Shown: piece by piece, positions 38,750-46,977 of the stretch
Layout: every line of letters begins with the position of its first letter
How positions within the stretch are numbered: the first letter of the stretch is position 1
Assembly: GCF_900100365.1 (NCBI RefSeq)
Contig: NZ_FNKU01000001.1
Coordinates: forward strand, 2,480,001 to 2,544,000
Origin: Pseudomonas cannabina
GTDB taxonomy: Bacteria; Pseudomonadota; Gammaproteobacteria; Pseudomonadales; Pseudomonadaceae
Direction: 5' to 3'
DNA length: 64,000 bases
Translations under genes and position numbers: made by a program
The notes under the pieces: generated by a model
The model's input: the letters and a program-made list of their open reading frames with translations, nothing else
Database searches by the model: none
Told to the model about the DNA's origin: nothing

Positions 38750-40173
38750 GCTGGATTCCTCAGTTCGCGAACATCGATGAAACGGCCAGTCACCGCTGCG
38801 GCGGCAGCCATCGCCGGGCTGACCAGGTGCGTGCGGCCACCGGCACCTTGACGGCCTTCGAAGTTACGGTTGGACGTAGAAGCACAGTGCTCGCCGGAGC
38901 CGAGGCGATCCGGGTTCATGGCCAGGCACATCGAGCAGCCCGGCTCGCGCCATTCAAAACCTGCGTCAATGAACACCTTGTCCAGCCCTTCTTTCTCGGC
39001 CTGCTCTTTGATCAGGCCCGAGCCCGGCACCACGATGGCCTGCTTGATGGTCGCGGCCACCTTGCGGCCCTTGGCAACGTCCGCCGCAGCGCGCAAATCT
39101 TCGATCCGCGAGTTGGTGCAAGAGCCGATGAACACCCGATCCAGCTGGATATCGGTAATCGGCTGATTGGCTTTCAGGCCCATATATTTCAGGGCGCGCT
39201 CGATGGAGCCACGCTTGACCAGATCCGGTTCTTGCGCCGGGTCCGGCACGTTCTGATCGACCGCCAGAACCATTTCCGGCGAAGTGCCCCAGCTGACCTG
39301 CGGCTTGATCTGCGCAGCATCCAGCCTGACCACAGTGTCGAACACCGCGTCCGGGTCGGACACCAGGTCCTTCCAGGCTTCGACGGCGAGGTCCCATTCT
39401 GCGCCTTTCGGTGCGAACGGACGGCCCTTGACGTACTCGACGGTCTTCTCGTCGGTAGCCACCATGCCCACCCGCGCACCGGCCTCGATGGACATGTTGC
39501 AGATGGTCATGCGGCCTTCGATCGACAGGTCGCGAATCGCGCTGCCCGCGAACTCGATGGCGTAACCGTTACCGCCTGCGGTGCCGATCTTGCCAATCAC
39601 TGCCAGCACGATGTCCTTGGCCGTCACGCCGAACGGCAATTGCCCTTCGACCGACACCAGCATGTTCTTCATCTTCTTGGCCACAAGGCACTGGGTCGCC
39701 AGCACATGCTCGACCTCGGAGGTGCCGATACCATGGGCCAGCGCGCCAAAGGCGCCGTGGGTCGAGGTGTGCGAGTCGCCGCAGACCACGCTCATTCCCG
39801 GCAGGGTTGCGCCCTGCTCCGGGCCGATGACGTGGACGATGCCCTGACGCGGGTCATTCATCTTGAATTCGGTGATGCCGTACTCGTCGCAGTTGTCGTC
39901 GAGGGTCTGCACTTGCAGACGCGAGACATGATCTTCGATGGCCTCGATCCCGCCCTTGCGCTCCGGCGTGGTCGGCACGTTATGGTCGGGGGTGGCGATG
40001 ATCGAATCGATCCGCCACGGCTTGCGCCTGGCCAGGCGCAGGCCTTCGAACGCTTGCGGCGAGGTCACTTCATGGATGATATGCCGATCAATGTAGATCA
40101 GCGCCGAACCGTCGTCGCGCTGTTTGACCAAATGTGAATCCCAGAGCTTGTCGTAAAGCGTTTTTCCGGCCAT
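38746..40173 (-). CDS. leuC: 3-isopropylmalate dehydratase large subunit
   Basis: 475-residue aconitase-family protein holding the [4Fe-4S] cluster. [16 protein letters not shown] is the start. [31 protein letters not shown] is the substrate signature. The cluster ligands are in [14 protein letters not shown] and [13 protein letters not shown]. It is first in leuCD-leuB-asd. A LysR regulator gene is divergent 145 bp upstream. Confidence 0.97.
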   Translation of the reverse strand: MAGKTLYDKLWDSHLVKQRDDGSALIYIDRHIIHEVTSPQAFEGLRLARRKPWRIDSIIATPDHNVPTTPERKGGIEAIEDHVSRLQVQTLDDNCDEYGITEFKMNDPRQGIVHVIGPEQGATLPGMSVVCGDSHTSTHGAFGALAHGIGTSEVEHVLATQCLVAKKMKNMLVSVEGQLPFGVTAKDIVLAVIGKIGTAGGNGYAIEFAGSAIRDLSIEGRMTICNMSIEAGARVGMVATDEKTVEYVKGRPFAPKGAEWDLAVEAWKDLVSDPDAVFDTVVRLDAAQIKPQVSWGTSPEMVLAVDQNVPDPAQEPDLVKRGSIERALKYMGLKANQPITDIQLDRVFIGSCTNSRIEDLRAAADVAKGRKVAATIKQAIVVPGSGLIKEQAEKEGLDKVFIDAGFEWREPGCSMCLAMNPDRLGSGEHCASTSNRNFEGRQGAGGRTHLVSPAMAAAAAVTGRFIDVRELRNPA

Positions 40174-40318
40174 CGGACGTACTTCCTCATCAGCTTCTTT
40201 CTATGCCTTGGGCAATCGTGACGATGACCCTTTGGCTTGTGCGGTCATCCTAGGGAATGTGCTTAAATAACTCAAATTCATAATTTTCATGCTTTGGATA
40301 ACCAATTGGAATCCGACT

Positions 40319-41191
40319 ATGGACCTCGCCAATCTCAATGCTTTTATCGCCATCGCCGAGACCGGCAGTTTCTCGGGTGCCGGTGAGCGGCTGTACCTCA
40401 CCCAGCCGGCCATCAGCAAGCGCATCGCCGGCCTGGAGCAGCAACTCAACGTGCGCCTGTTCGACCGACTGGGCCGTGAAGTCAGCCTGACCGAAGCCGG
40501 TCGCGCCCTGCTACCACGTGCCTATCAGATCCTCAACGTGCTGGATGACACGCGCCGCGCGCTGACCAACCTGACCGGCGAAGTCACCGGACGCCTCACT
40601 CTGGCGACCAGCCACCACATTGGCCTGCATCGCCTGCCGCCGGTGCTGCGGGCGTTTACCCGCGCCTACCCGAAAGTCGCACTGGACATTCAGTTTCTCG
40701 ATTCGGAAGTGGCGTATGAAGAAATTCTTCACGGGCGCGCCGAGCTGGCAGTGATTACTCTTGCACCCGAGCCGCATTCGCTGATCCGCGCCATGCCGGT
40801 GTGGGACGACCCGCTGGATTTCGTCGCCGCGCCGGAGCATCCGTTAGCCAACAGCGGCCCGATGAAGCTGGAAGATATCGTGCGCTACCCGGCCGTGTTC
40901 CCGGGCAGCAACACGTTCACTCACCACATTGTCAGCAAGCTGTGCGAAGCCCAGGGCCTCAAACCCAATATTGCGATGAGCACCAATTACATGGAAACCA
41001 TCAAGATGATGGTCTCCATCGGCCTGGCCTGGAGCGTGCTGCCGCGCACCATGCTGGACGAACAGGTGGCGCGCATTCCATTGCCGGGCGTGCAGCTCAA
41101 TCGCCAGCTAGGCTACATCCTGCACACCGAACGCACACTGTCGAATGCCGCCAGGGCATTCATGAAATTGCTCGATGCGCAGACACAGTAG
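40319..41191 (+). CDS. LysR-family regulator, likely controlling leuCD
   Basis: 290 residues from ATG at 40319. The N-terminal winged helix is MDLANLNAFIAIAETGSFSGAGERLYLTQPAISKRIAGLEQQLNVRLFDR. The C-terminal periplasmic-binding-like domain senses a ligand; HHIGLHRLPPVLRAF and SIGLAWSVLPRTML are typical of the leucine-linked pseudomonad group. Divergent placement next to leuC suggests it regulates leuCD in response to an isopropylmalate intermediate. The target is inference from position. Confidence 0.9.
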   Translation: MDLANLNAFIAIAETGSFSGAGERLYLTQPAISKRIAGLEQQLNVRLFDRLGREVSLTEAGRALLPRAYQILNVLDDTRRALTNLTGEVTGRLTLATSHHIGLHRLPPVLRAFTRAYPKVALDIQFLDSEVAYEEILHGRAELAVITLAPEPHSLIRAMPVWDDPLDFVAAPEHPLANSGPMKLEDIVRYPAVFPGSNTFTHHIVSKLCEAQGLKPNIAMSTNYMETIKMMVSIGLAWSVLPRTMLDEQVARIPLPGVQLNRQLGYILHTERTLSNAARAFMKLLDAQTQ

Positions 41192-41258
41192 ATAGACCCC
41201 GCAGCAGGACGCGGACCAATTGTTTTACCGGCTTCACTTATCGAAGGCTCGTGAACCC

Positions 41259-43430
41259 ATGCCCAACCCGCCGCACACCGTCTCATCGCCAGCCGGGCTG
41301 ACGCACGCTGATGCGCTGCGCCTGCTCAAGGAGACCGGTGAGCGCCTGGAACTGGCGCTGGAGCTGGCGCAGATGGGCACCTGGGATCTGGACGTTACCT
41401 GCAACAGGCTGCAAGCCTCGGCACAGGCGGCGTTTCTGCATGGCATGGACGCGCAGCCCTTCGATGATGACGCCGAGCAGTTTTTCGGCAGGTTACCTAT
41501 TGAAGAGCGCCACCGGATGCGTGAGGCCTACCATGCAGCAATCGAAAATTGTGACGACTACTTGCAGCTCATCTACCGGTTTCAACTGAAAAACGGCACC
41601 TCGCGCCTGCTCGAAAGCCGTGCGCGAATTTATCGGGATGATCAGGGTCAACTGTCGAGGCTGGCGGGCACGCTGATGGACATCACCCAGAAACGTGCCC
41701 AGGTGGCGCTGGAGGCCAGCGAGGAGAAGTTTGCCAAAGCGTTTCACTCAAGCCCGGACTCGATCACCATCACCGAGATCGAGTCGGGCCGCTATGTCGA
41801 GGTCAATGACGGCTTCTGCCGCCTGACCGGCTTCAGTGCTCAGGAAGTGGTCGGCCGCACAGCCCATGAAATCGGTATCTGGACCGACACCCAGCAACGC
41901 GAATTCATGGTCGATGAGCTGCGTCAGAAAGGTCGCGTTCATCACCGGGAGATGAGCGGTCGCGACAAGAATGGCGACCCGCTGGTGCTGGATATCTCGG
42001 TCGATTTCATCACCCTCAACGACACTGCCTGCCTGCTAATGAACGCCCGCGACATCGGCCAGTTGAAGAATGCGCAGGCGCAGATCCATCATCTGGCCTA
42101 TCACGACCCGCTGACCGGGCTACCCAATCGCGCCCTGCTGATGGACCGCCTCAGCCAGCAGCTGTCCCTGCTCCAGCACCAGAACCTGCGCGGCGCACTA
42201 CTGTTCCTCGATCTCGATCATTTCAAGCATATCAACGACTCGCTCGGCCATCCGGTGGGTGACAGCGTGCTGAACGTCGTGGCTGCGCGCCTTGAAGCCA
42301 GCGTGCGGCAGGAAGACACGGTGGCCCGCCTGGGTGGCGATGAGTTTGTGGTATTGATCTGCGGGCTGGACGGCTCTCTCGACGAAGTCACACACAAGGT
42401 GCGGGTACTGTCCGACAACCTGCGTGATCTGTTGGCCGAACCGATGTTCCTCGACGGCCATCGCCTGCAGGTGACGCCGAGCATCGGTATCGTGCTGATT
42501 CCGGACGACGGACTCACTCCGGCCGACCTGCTCAAGCGCGCCGATATCGCCTTGTATCGGGCCAAGGATTCCGGACGCAACACCGCGCAGTTTTTTCACT
42601 CGTCCATGCAGCAAGCCGTCAGCCAGCGGCTGCGTCTGGAGAATGACCTGCGCCTGGCGCTGGCACGCAACGAATTTCACCTGCACTTTCAGGCACAGGT
42701 CGACTGTCGCACCAATCAGATCACCGGCGCGGAAGCTTTGCTGCGCTGGCAGCACCCCGAGTACGGCCTGCTGCCTCCCGACCAGTTCGTCCAGATACTC
42801 GAAGAAAGCGGCATGATTCTGGAAGTCGGCAGCCGGATTCTCGACGATGCCTGTAAAATCGGCGGGCTGCTGCTGAGTCAGGGGCTGGTCTCGAAAGACC
42901 GTTTCCTGATGGGCGTCAACATCAGCCCACGTCAGTTTCGCCAGAGCGACTTTGTCGAGCGCGTGGAACACAGTCTGAAACAGCATCAACTGCCGGCGAC
43001 CATGCTCAAGCTGGAAATCACTGAAGGCATTGTCATCCAGAATCTGGACGACACCATTCTCAAGATGCGCAAGCTCAGAGACCTGGGCGTAGGGTTTGCC
43101 ATGGACGACTTCGGCACCGGCTATTCATCGCTCACCTACCTCAAGCGCTTGCCGGTGGATACGCTGAAGATCGATCAGTCATTCGTTCAGGATGCTACCA
43201 GCGACCCTAACGATGCAGAAATCATCCGTGCCATCGTCGCCATGGCGCAGAGCCTCAACCTGCACGTCATTGCCGAAGGCGTCGAAACCCCGGAGCAACT
43301 GGCGTTTCTTGAGCGAGTGGGTTGTTACAACTATCAGGGCTATCTGTTCAGCGAACCATTGCCCGGCCCGCAGTTCGAGTCTTTGCTGCAACTCAGGCGG
43401 CCTGCGCAGGCAACGGCCTCACAGGACTGA
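41259..43430 (+). CDS. PAS-PAS-GGDEF-EAL cyclic-di-GMP signalling protein
   Basis: 723 residues from ATG at 41259 (an in-frame start 13 codons earlier is possible). Two PAS-like domains cover about 20-150 and 155-275 (FAKAFHSSPDSITITEIESGRY, RLTGFSAQEVVGRTAHE). The GGDEF motif is intact (359-363, RLGGDEFVV), with an RxxD inhibitory site five residues before it (RQED). The EAL motif is intact (492-494, GAEALLRW) with DDFGTGYSS and VIAEGVET further on. No membrane segment is seen, so it is cytoplasmic. Both activities are possible; which dominates is not visible. Confidence 0.95.
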   Translation: MPNPPHTVSSPAGLTHADALRLLKETGERLELALELAQMGTWDLDVTCNRLQASAQAAFLHGMDAQPFDDDAEQFFGRLPIEERHRMREAYHAAIENCDDYLQLIYRFQLKNGTSRLLESRARIYRDDQGQLSRLAGTLMDITQKRAQVALEASEEKFAKAFHSSPDSITITEIESGRYVEVNDGFCRLTGFSAQEVVGRTAHEIGIWTDTQQREFMVDELRQKGRVHHREMSGRDKNGDPLVLDISVDFITLNDTACLLMNARDIGQLKNAQAQIHHLAYHDPLTGLPNRALLMDRLSQQLSLLQHQNLRGALLFLDLDHFKHINDSLGHPVGDSVLNVVAARLEASVRQEDTVARLGGDEFVVLICGLDGSLDEVTHKVRVLSDNLRDLLAEPMFLDGHRLQVTPSIGIVLIPDDGLTPADLLKRADIALYRAKDSGRNTAQFFHSSMQQAVSQRLRLENDLRLALARNEFHLHFQAQVDCRTNQITGAEALLRWQHPEYGLLPPDQFVQILEESGMILEVGSRILDDACKIGGLLLSQGLVSKDRFLMGVNISPRQFRQSDFVERVEHSLKQHQLPATMLKLEITEGIVIQNLDDTILKMRKLRDLGVGFAMDDFGTGYSSLTYLKRLPVDTLKIDQSFVQDATSDPNDAEIIRAIVAMAQSLNLHVIAEGVETPEQLAFLERVGCYNYQGYLFSEPLPGPQFESLLQLRRPAQATASQD

Positions 43431-43436
43431 AAAAAA

Positions 43437-43461
43437 GGAAAGGCACCGAGGGTGCCTTTCC
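43437..43461. terminator. Terminator between the GGDEF-EAL gene and hsp20
   Basis: Perfect 11-bp stem GGAAAGGCACC / GGTGCCTTTCC, loop GAG. The minus-strand reading ends in CCTTTTTTC, a good terminator for hsp20; the plus-strand U-run is weak. Confidence 0.85.
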
Positions 43462-43511
43462 TGTCACTTACTTGCTGTTTACGTGCCGCTGTATTCACTT
43501 CACCTGACGGA

Positions 43512-43955
43512 TCAGTTTTCCAGCGCTTTCTGGCTATTGAGCGGAATGCGTTTTGGTTTCGCTTCTTCCGGCACGTTTCGCACCAGGTCAATATTCAGCA
43601 GGCCGTGAGACAGATCGGCTCCTTTGACTTCGATATTGTCCGCCAGCCTGAACGACAGCTTGAATTCACGCCGGGCAATACCCTGATGCAGATACGTCAC
43701 GTTTTCGGCCTCTTGCTCGCGCTTGCTGCCGATCACGGTCAGCACACCTTTTTCGACCTGCAACTCCAGATCCTGCTCTTGCATGCCTGCTGCAGCGATC
43801 ACGATGCGATAATGGTCATCGGTGTGCCGCTCCACGTTGTAGGGAGGGTAGCCGCTGGTTGTCTCATTTCGTGCCGCCGACTCGAACAGATCGTTGAAGC
43901 GGTCGAATCCCACTGAGTTGCGAAACAGTGGAGCCAGAGAAAATGCAGTAGCCAT
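43512..43955 (-). CDS. ibpA: Small heat-shock protein Hsp20 (IbpA-like)
   Basis: 147 residues from ATG at 43955. It is an alpha-crystallin-domain holdase that binds unfolding proteins. The N-terminus MATAFSLAPLFRNSVGFDRFNDLFE is that of IbpA. The crystallin domain spans about 35-125 (YPPYNVERHTDDHYRIVIAAAGMQEQDLELQVEKGVLTVIG, HQGIARREFKLSFRLADNIEVKGADLSHGLLNIDLVR). The C-terminal IxI-type motif is KRIPL. It has a sigma-32 promoter and a ROSE-like leader, so it is under double heat control. Confidence 0.95.
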   Translation of the reverse strand: MATAFSLAPLFRNSVGFDRFNDLFESAARNETTSGYPPYNVERHTDDHYRIVIAAAGMQEQDLELQVEKGVLTVIGSKREQEAENVTYLHQGIARREFKLSFRLADNIEVKGADLSHGLLNIDLVRNVPEEAKPKRIPLNSQKALEN

Positions 43956-44013
43956 AACAATTCTCCTGTTTATCAGCGAGTGGTTAGAGCGACCCGTCTT
44001 CGGCATCGCCTGA
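43956..44013 (-). promoter_or_regulatory. ROSE-like RNA thermometer in the hsp20 leader
   Basis: The predicted 58-nt leader can fold two hairpins. Hairpin I is 44009-43989 (GCGAU/GUCGC, CCG/CGG, loop AAGA). Hairpin II is 43980-43963, where CUCGCU pairs with the Shine-Dalgarno AGGAG across the loop GAUAAAC, leaving one bulged G. The UYGCU motif with a bulged G opposite the Shine-Dalgarno is the hallmark of ROSE elements, known before hsp20/ibpA genes including those of pseudomonads. Melting would free the ribosome site on heating. Confidence 0.75.
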
Positions 44014-44019
44014 TCACCA

Positions 44020-44047
44020 AAATAGGGACGGCGGTTTGCTTTTCAAG
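44020..44047 (-). promoter_or_regulatory. Sigma-32 (RpoH) promoter of hsp20
   Basis: Minus strand: CTTGAAA (44047-44041), 13-nt spacer, CCCTATTT (44027-44020), preceded by GT to give the extended GTCCCTATTT. One mismatch to the -10 CCCCATNT. Same 13-nt spacing as the htpG promoter. Confidence 0.82.
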
Positions 44048-44084
44048 AGATTATTTTCAGATTTTTTTCGACCGTTCGTCGGGG

Positions 44085-45050
44085 TCAGCTTTTGGGTAAG
44101 CAACCGGGTGGGCAACCGAGTAATACGCTGATGCGAGCGCAGTCGGTTTCGCGACGCAGCGTGTTGAACATCAAGGTCGCTTCGGGATAGCTCTTGGTCA
44201 GCAGCACCAGCCATTGCTTGAGGCGGCCCGGGGCCTGGATGAGCGTCATTTTGACCAGGCAGGCTTGTCAAAAGGTACGCAGGATCGGCTGCAACTCAGC
44301 CCAGGTCATCGGCACCACCTCTTCGCCCTTCTGCGCCGCAGCAATCTGCCGGGCCAGATCGGGGCGCGCTACCAGCCCGCAACCAATCATGATGTCCCGC
44401 GCGCCGCAGATTTCGCGGCAGCGACGCCAATCCTCAACGGTCCAGATTTCACCGTTGGCCACCACCGGGACCTTGACCACTTCCTGAATCCGCGCAATCC
44501 ACTCCCAGTGCGCGGGCGGCTTGTAGCCGTCGACCTTGGTGCGGGCGTGGACGACGATTTGCGCTGCGCCGCCGTCGGCCAGTGCTCTGGCGCAATCCAG
44601 CGCCAGATCAGTGTTTTTGTAGCCCAAGCGCATCTCGGCGGTGACCGGTATGTCTTTGGGCACAGCACGGCGCACCTGACTGACGATGGTGTGCAGCAGC
44701 TCCGGCTCCTTGAGCAGGACTGCGCCGCCTCGCGAGCGGTTGACGGTCTTGGCCGGGCAACCGAAGTTCAGGTCCAGCACCGGTGCACCCAGTTCGCAGG
44801 CGAACGCCGCGTTCTCGGCCAGACACACCGGGTCTGAGCCCAACAGCTGGAGCCGTAACGGCGTGCCGGCATCAGTCTTCGCGCCCTTGTGAAACTCCGA
44901 AGCGTATTTATAAAAGTAGTGCGCTGGCATCAAACGCTCGGACACCCGAATGAATTCGGTCACACACCAGTCGATGCCACCCACTTTCGTCAGGGCATCG
45001 CGCAGGATGTCGTCAACCAGCCCCTCCATGGGCGCCAGAGCAATTTGCAT
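44085..45050 (-). pseudogene. dusC: tRNA-dihydrouridine synthase C with an in-frame stop
   Basis: The intact gene would encode 321 residues. DusC is the FMN enzyme that makes dihydrouridine at position 16 of tRNA. The barrel is intact: [21 protein letters not shown], catalytic Cys98 in [43 protein letters not shown] and [10 protein letters not shown]. Codon 261, just after QPILRTF, is TGA (44270-44268), where TGG (Trp) is expected. The frame then continues [20 protein letters not shown] and ends at 44085. The lost 60 residues are the helical tRNA-recognition domain, so the 260-residue product is probably inactive or altered. Confidence 0.88.
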
Positions 45051-45078
45051 GGGTCATACTCGAAAAAAGTCCGGCAGT

Positions 45079-45540
45079 TTACTGCCCGGCGCGCAGATTG
45101 GGAATGTCACTGTCGGCAATGGCCGCGCCGTAGCCTTCGATGAACTCGGTGGGCATGCGCTTAGGCCGACCACTGGACAGTTCGATGCAGACAAAGGTGG
45201 TTTGTGCGCGCAGCAGTGTCAGATTGTCGGCAGGCCGCTTGAGTTTAAAGCAGCGGGTCATTTTCAAGCGGCGGTCCCAGTCAGTGATCCAGGTTGCCAA
45301 TTGCAGTTCGTCGTTTTCGTAGGCGCTGGCCAGGTAGTCGATCTCGTGCCGGACCACCGCCATGGCCCGGTCCAGACGCCGATATTCGGTCAGGTCCAGG
45401 CCCAGGAACTGCGAATGCCGCCAGGCGCAGCGCTCCAGCCAGGAGACGTATACGGCGTTGTTGGCATGCCCCAGCCCGTCGATGTCTTCTGCGCCGACGT
45501 TCAGGTCAATGACGAAAGGCGTTGTCCTGTCCCAGACCAT
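45079..45540 (-). CDS. Acyl-CoA thioesterase (4HBT hotdog fold)
   Basis: 153 residues with a single hotdog domain. The 4-hydroxybenzoyl-CoA thioesterase motif is DIDGLGHANNAVYVSWLE (about 19-36), with the catalytic Asp replaced in position by Asn in HANNAVY, as in many YbgC/FadM-like proteins. It cleaves acyl-CoA esters in the cytoplasm; the natural substrate is not apparent. It lies 28 bp upstream of the dusC start on the same strand, so the two are likely cotranscribed. Confidence 0.85.
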   Translation of the reverse strand: MVWDRTTPFVIDLNVGAEDIDGLGHANNAVYVSWLERCAWRHSQFLGLDLTEYRRLDRAMAVVRHEIDYLASAYENDELQLATWITDWDRRLKMTRCFKLKRPADNLTLLRAQTTFVCIELSSGRPKRMPTEFIEGYGAAIADSDIPNLRAGQ

Positions 45541-45589
45541 GCGTGCTCCTGCTTGAGTGAATGCTGTTGGCGGGAGTGTAGCGAAGTCA

Positions 45590-46250
45590 GGATCCGTGGG
45601 AGCGAACTTGTTCGCGAAATGGACCGTACAGTCGCAGAAATCGGGTCGCCTGAAACACAGTCTTCGCGAACAATACGGATCGCCGCCTCAGTCGTCTCCG
45701 GCCCTTCGGGCAGAAGCAGGCTTGTGCATGACTATCGTGCCGATGCTCCGCGTCGGCATGCAGTTCTGGACGCTCTGCGTCCTCTTTGTGTTTGTGGCGC
45801 TCTGCGTCGCACGGCGGTTTTGCGATGTCAGCGGTATTTGCGTCTGACTCAGGTCACCTTTGCGCCCTTACGGCACCCTACTTTGAGGAACCAAAGTAGG
45901 CAAAGTCCTGGCTCCGTTTCCGGCCCGACTTCGTCGGGTTCCTTCGCCCTGACACTGATCCGGGGGTCGCCGCACCGGGCCATCCCTGGCCCGGTGCAGC
46001 TTGCTCGGCGTCCTGCCTCGCATCCCCCGGATCAGTGTCAGGGCTCAGCCGTCACTTACGTCGCACTCTGCGTCGTCAGTGATATCGCGATGAAAAGCGC
46101 TTTCTTTTATGTGCAGTGGCTACGTGCAAGGCATGGCTTTGTGCTGCAGCACAGATGTGACAAAGGGCGTTACTTAATGCGGGTCAGCGGCATTGGCGCA
46201 AAGCCAGCCGGGTTTGTATATGGCGATAGATAACAATCAGGACGGAACAG
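45590..46250. repeat. Repeat-rich non-coding region
   Basis: About 660 bp without a gene I can support. It contains GTGCCGATGCTCCGCGTCGG (near 45738), part of an intergenic repeat whose translation resembles the short DUF1534 proteins scattered through P. syringae. ACCAAAGTAGGCAAAGTCC follows near 45890, a hairpin CCCGAC-TTC-GTCGGG at about 45923-45937, and the large inverted repeat described separately. Long open frames across it are GC-rich shadows without ribosome sites. Confidence 0.7.
45946..46044. repeat. Large inverted repeat with nested hairpin
   Basis: Perfect 21-bp arms at 45946-45966 and 46024-46044 (core CCTGACACTGATCCGGGGG). They enclose a perfect 11-bp hairpin GCACCGGGCCA / TGGCCCGGTGC (45972-45997). 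No U-run follows either arm, so this is not a standard terminator. It could form a cruciform or a long RNA hairpin. Confidence 0.85.
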
Positions 46251-46277
46251 AGAGGAAGAAAGGCTTTTCAAACCCCG

Positions 46278-46315
46278 AAAAAACAAAAGGGCCATTCAAT
46301 AATCGAATGACCCTT
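46278..46315 (-). terminator. Terminator of the gltX-tRNA unit
   Basis: Minus strand: AAGGGTCATTC / GAATGGCCCTT stem (one G-U pair) with a 7-nt loop, followed by TTGTTTTTTT. It lies 22 bp after the last tRNA. Confidence 0.9.
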
Positions 46316-46337
46316 GGTCCCGCAGAGCGGGAAATCG

Positions 46338-46413
46338 TGGCGTCCCCTAGGGGACTCGAACCCCTGTTACCGCCGTGAAAGGGCGGTGTCCTAGGCCACT
46401 AGACGAAGGGGAC
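46338..46413 (-). tRNA. tRNA-Glu (anticodon TTC)
   Basis: 76 nt including an encoded CCA. The acceptor stem GTCCCCT/AGGGGAC, the anticodon loop CTTTCAC on a CCGCC/GGCGG stem, and the TTCGAGTC T-loop fit a cloverleaf. Identical to the copy at 46586-46661. Confidence 0.97.
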
Positions 46414-46457
46414 GCAAACCTTCAGTCAGGATCACCGAGCGGTGAACCCTAGCAAAT

Positions 46458-46533
46458 TGGTGGAGCTTAGCGGGATCGAACCGCTGACCTCCTGCATGCC
46501 ATGCAGGCGCTCTCCCAGCTGAGCTAAAGCCCC
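46458..46533 (-). tRNA. tRNA-Ala (anticodon GGC)
   Basis: 76 nt with encoded CCA. Acceptor GGGGCTT/AAGCTCC with a G-U pair, anticodon loop ATGGCAT on CCTGC/GCAGG, T-loop TTCGATC. Identical to the copy at 46753-46828. Confidence 0.97.
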
Positions 46534-46585
46534 GGATTTATCGCCTCGCGGCGGAGATCAACGTTAAAGTATCACCCGGTGAAAC

Positions 46586-46661
46586 TGGCGTCCCCTAGGG
46601 GACTCGAACCCCTGTTACCGCCGTGAAAGGGCGGTGTCCTAGGCCACTAGACGAAGGGGAC
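46586..46661 (-). tRNA. tRNA-Glu (anticodon TTC), second copy
   Basis: 76 nt with encoded CCA, same sequence as 46338-46413. Lies between the two tRNA-Ala genes in the order Ala-Glu-Ala-Glu. Confidence 0.97.
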
Positions 46662-46752
46662 AAAACCTTCTTCTTTGCAGATAACCGGTCGCTGGATCCG
46701 GCTGTCTCGCATCGCCTCAGAACAGTGTAGCTGCGTTTTGAAACGCTAAATT

Positions 46753-46828
46753 TGGTGGAGCTTAGCGGGATCGAACCGCTGACCTCCTGCATGCCATGCA
46801 GGCGCTCTCCCAGCTGAGCTAAAGCCCC
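46753..46828 (-). tRNA. tRNA-Ala (anticodon GGC), second copy
   Basis: 76 nt with encoded CCA, same sequence as 46458-46533. First of the array, 149 bp after gltX on the same strand. Confidence 0.97.
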
Positions 46829-46977
46829 ACATCAGTGGACGGGGCGCATACTAAGCGTGAGCCGCTGACCTGTCAAATTTATTTTTTACAATTTCCAAAG
46901 TTTTTTGTCGGTAATACAACCACTTACCTTTCAAGCCCCGAAAAACCGGGGGCGATTCAGACGTGCGGGCGTGTGCC

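Noticed and set aside
44014-44271. A small gene of 85 codons between hsp20 and dusC
   Set aside because: It overlaps the last 60 codons of the original dusC frame in another phase and the hsp20 promoter.
44950-46233. A 427-codon plus-strand frame running from dusC into the repeat region
   Set aside because: It begins antisense to dusC and the thioesterase gene, has no ribosome site and crosses the large inverted repeat; its translated text is typical of Pseudomonas intergenic repeats.
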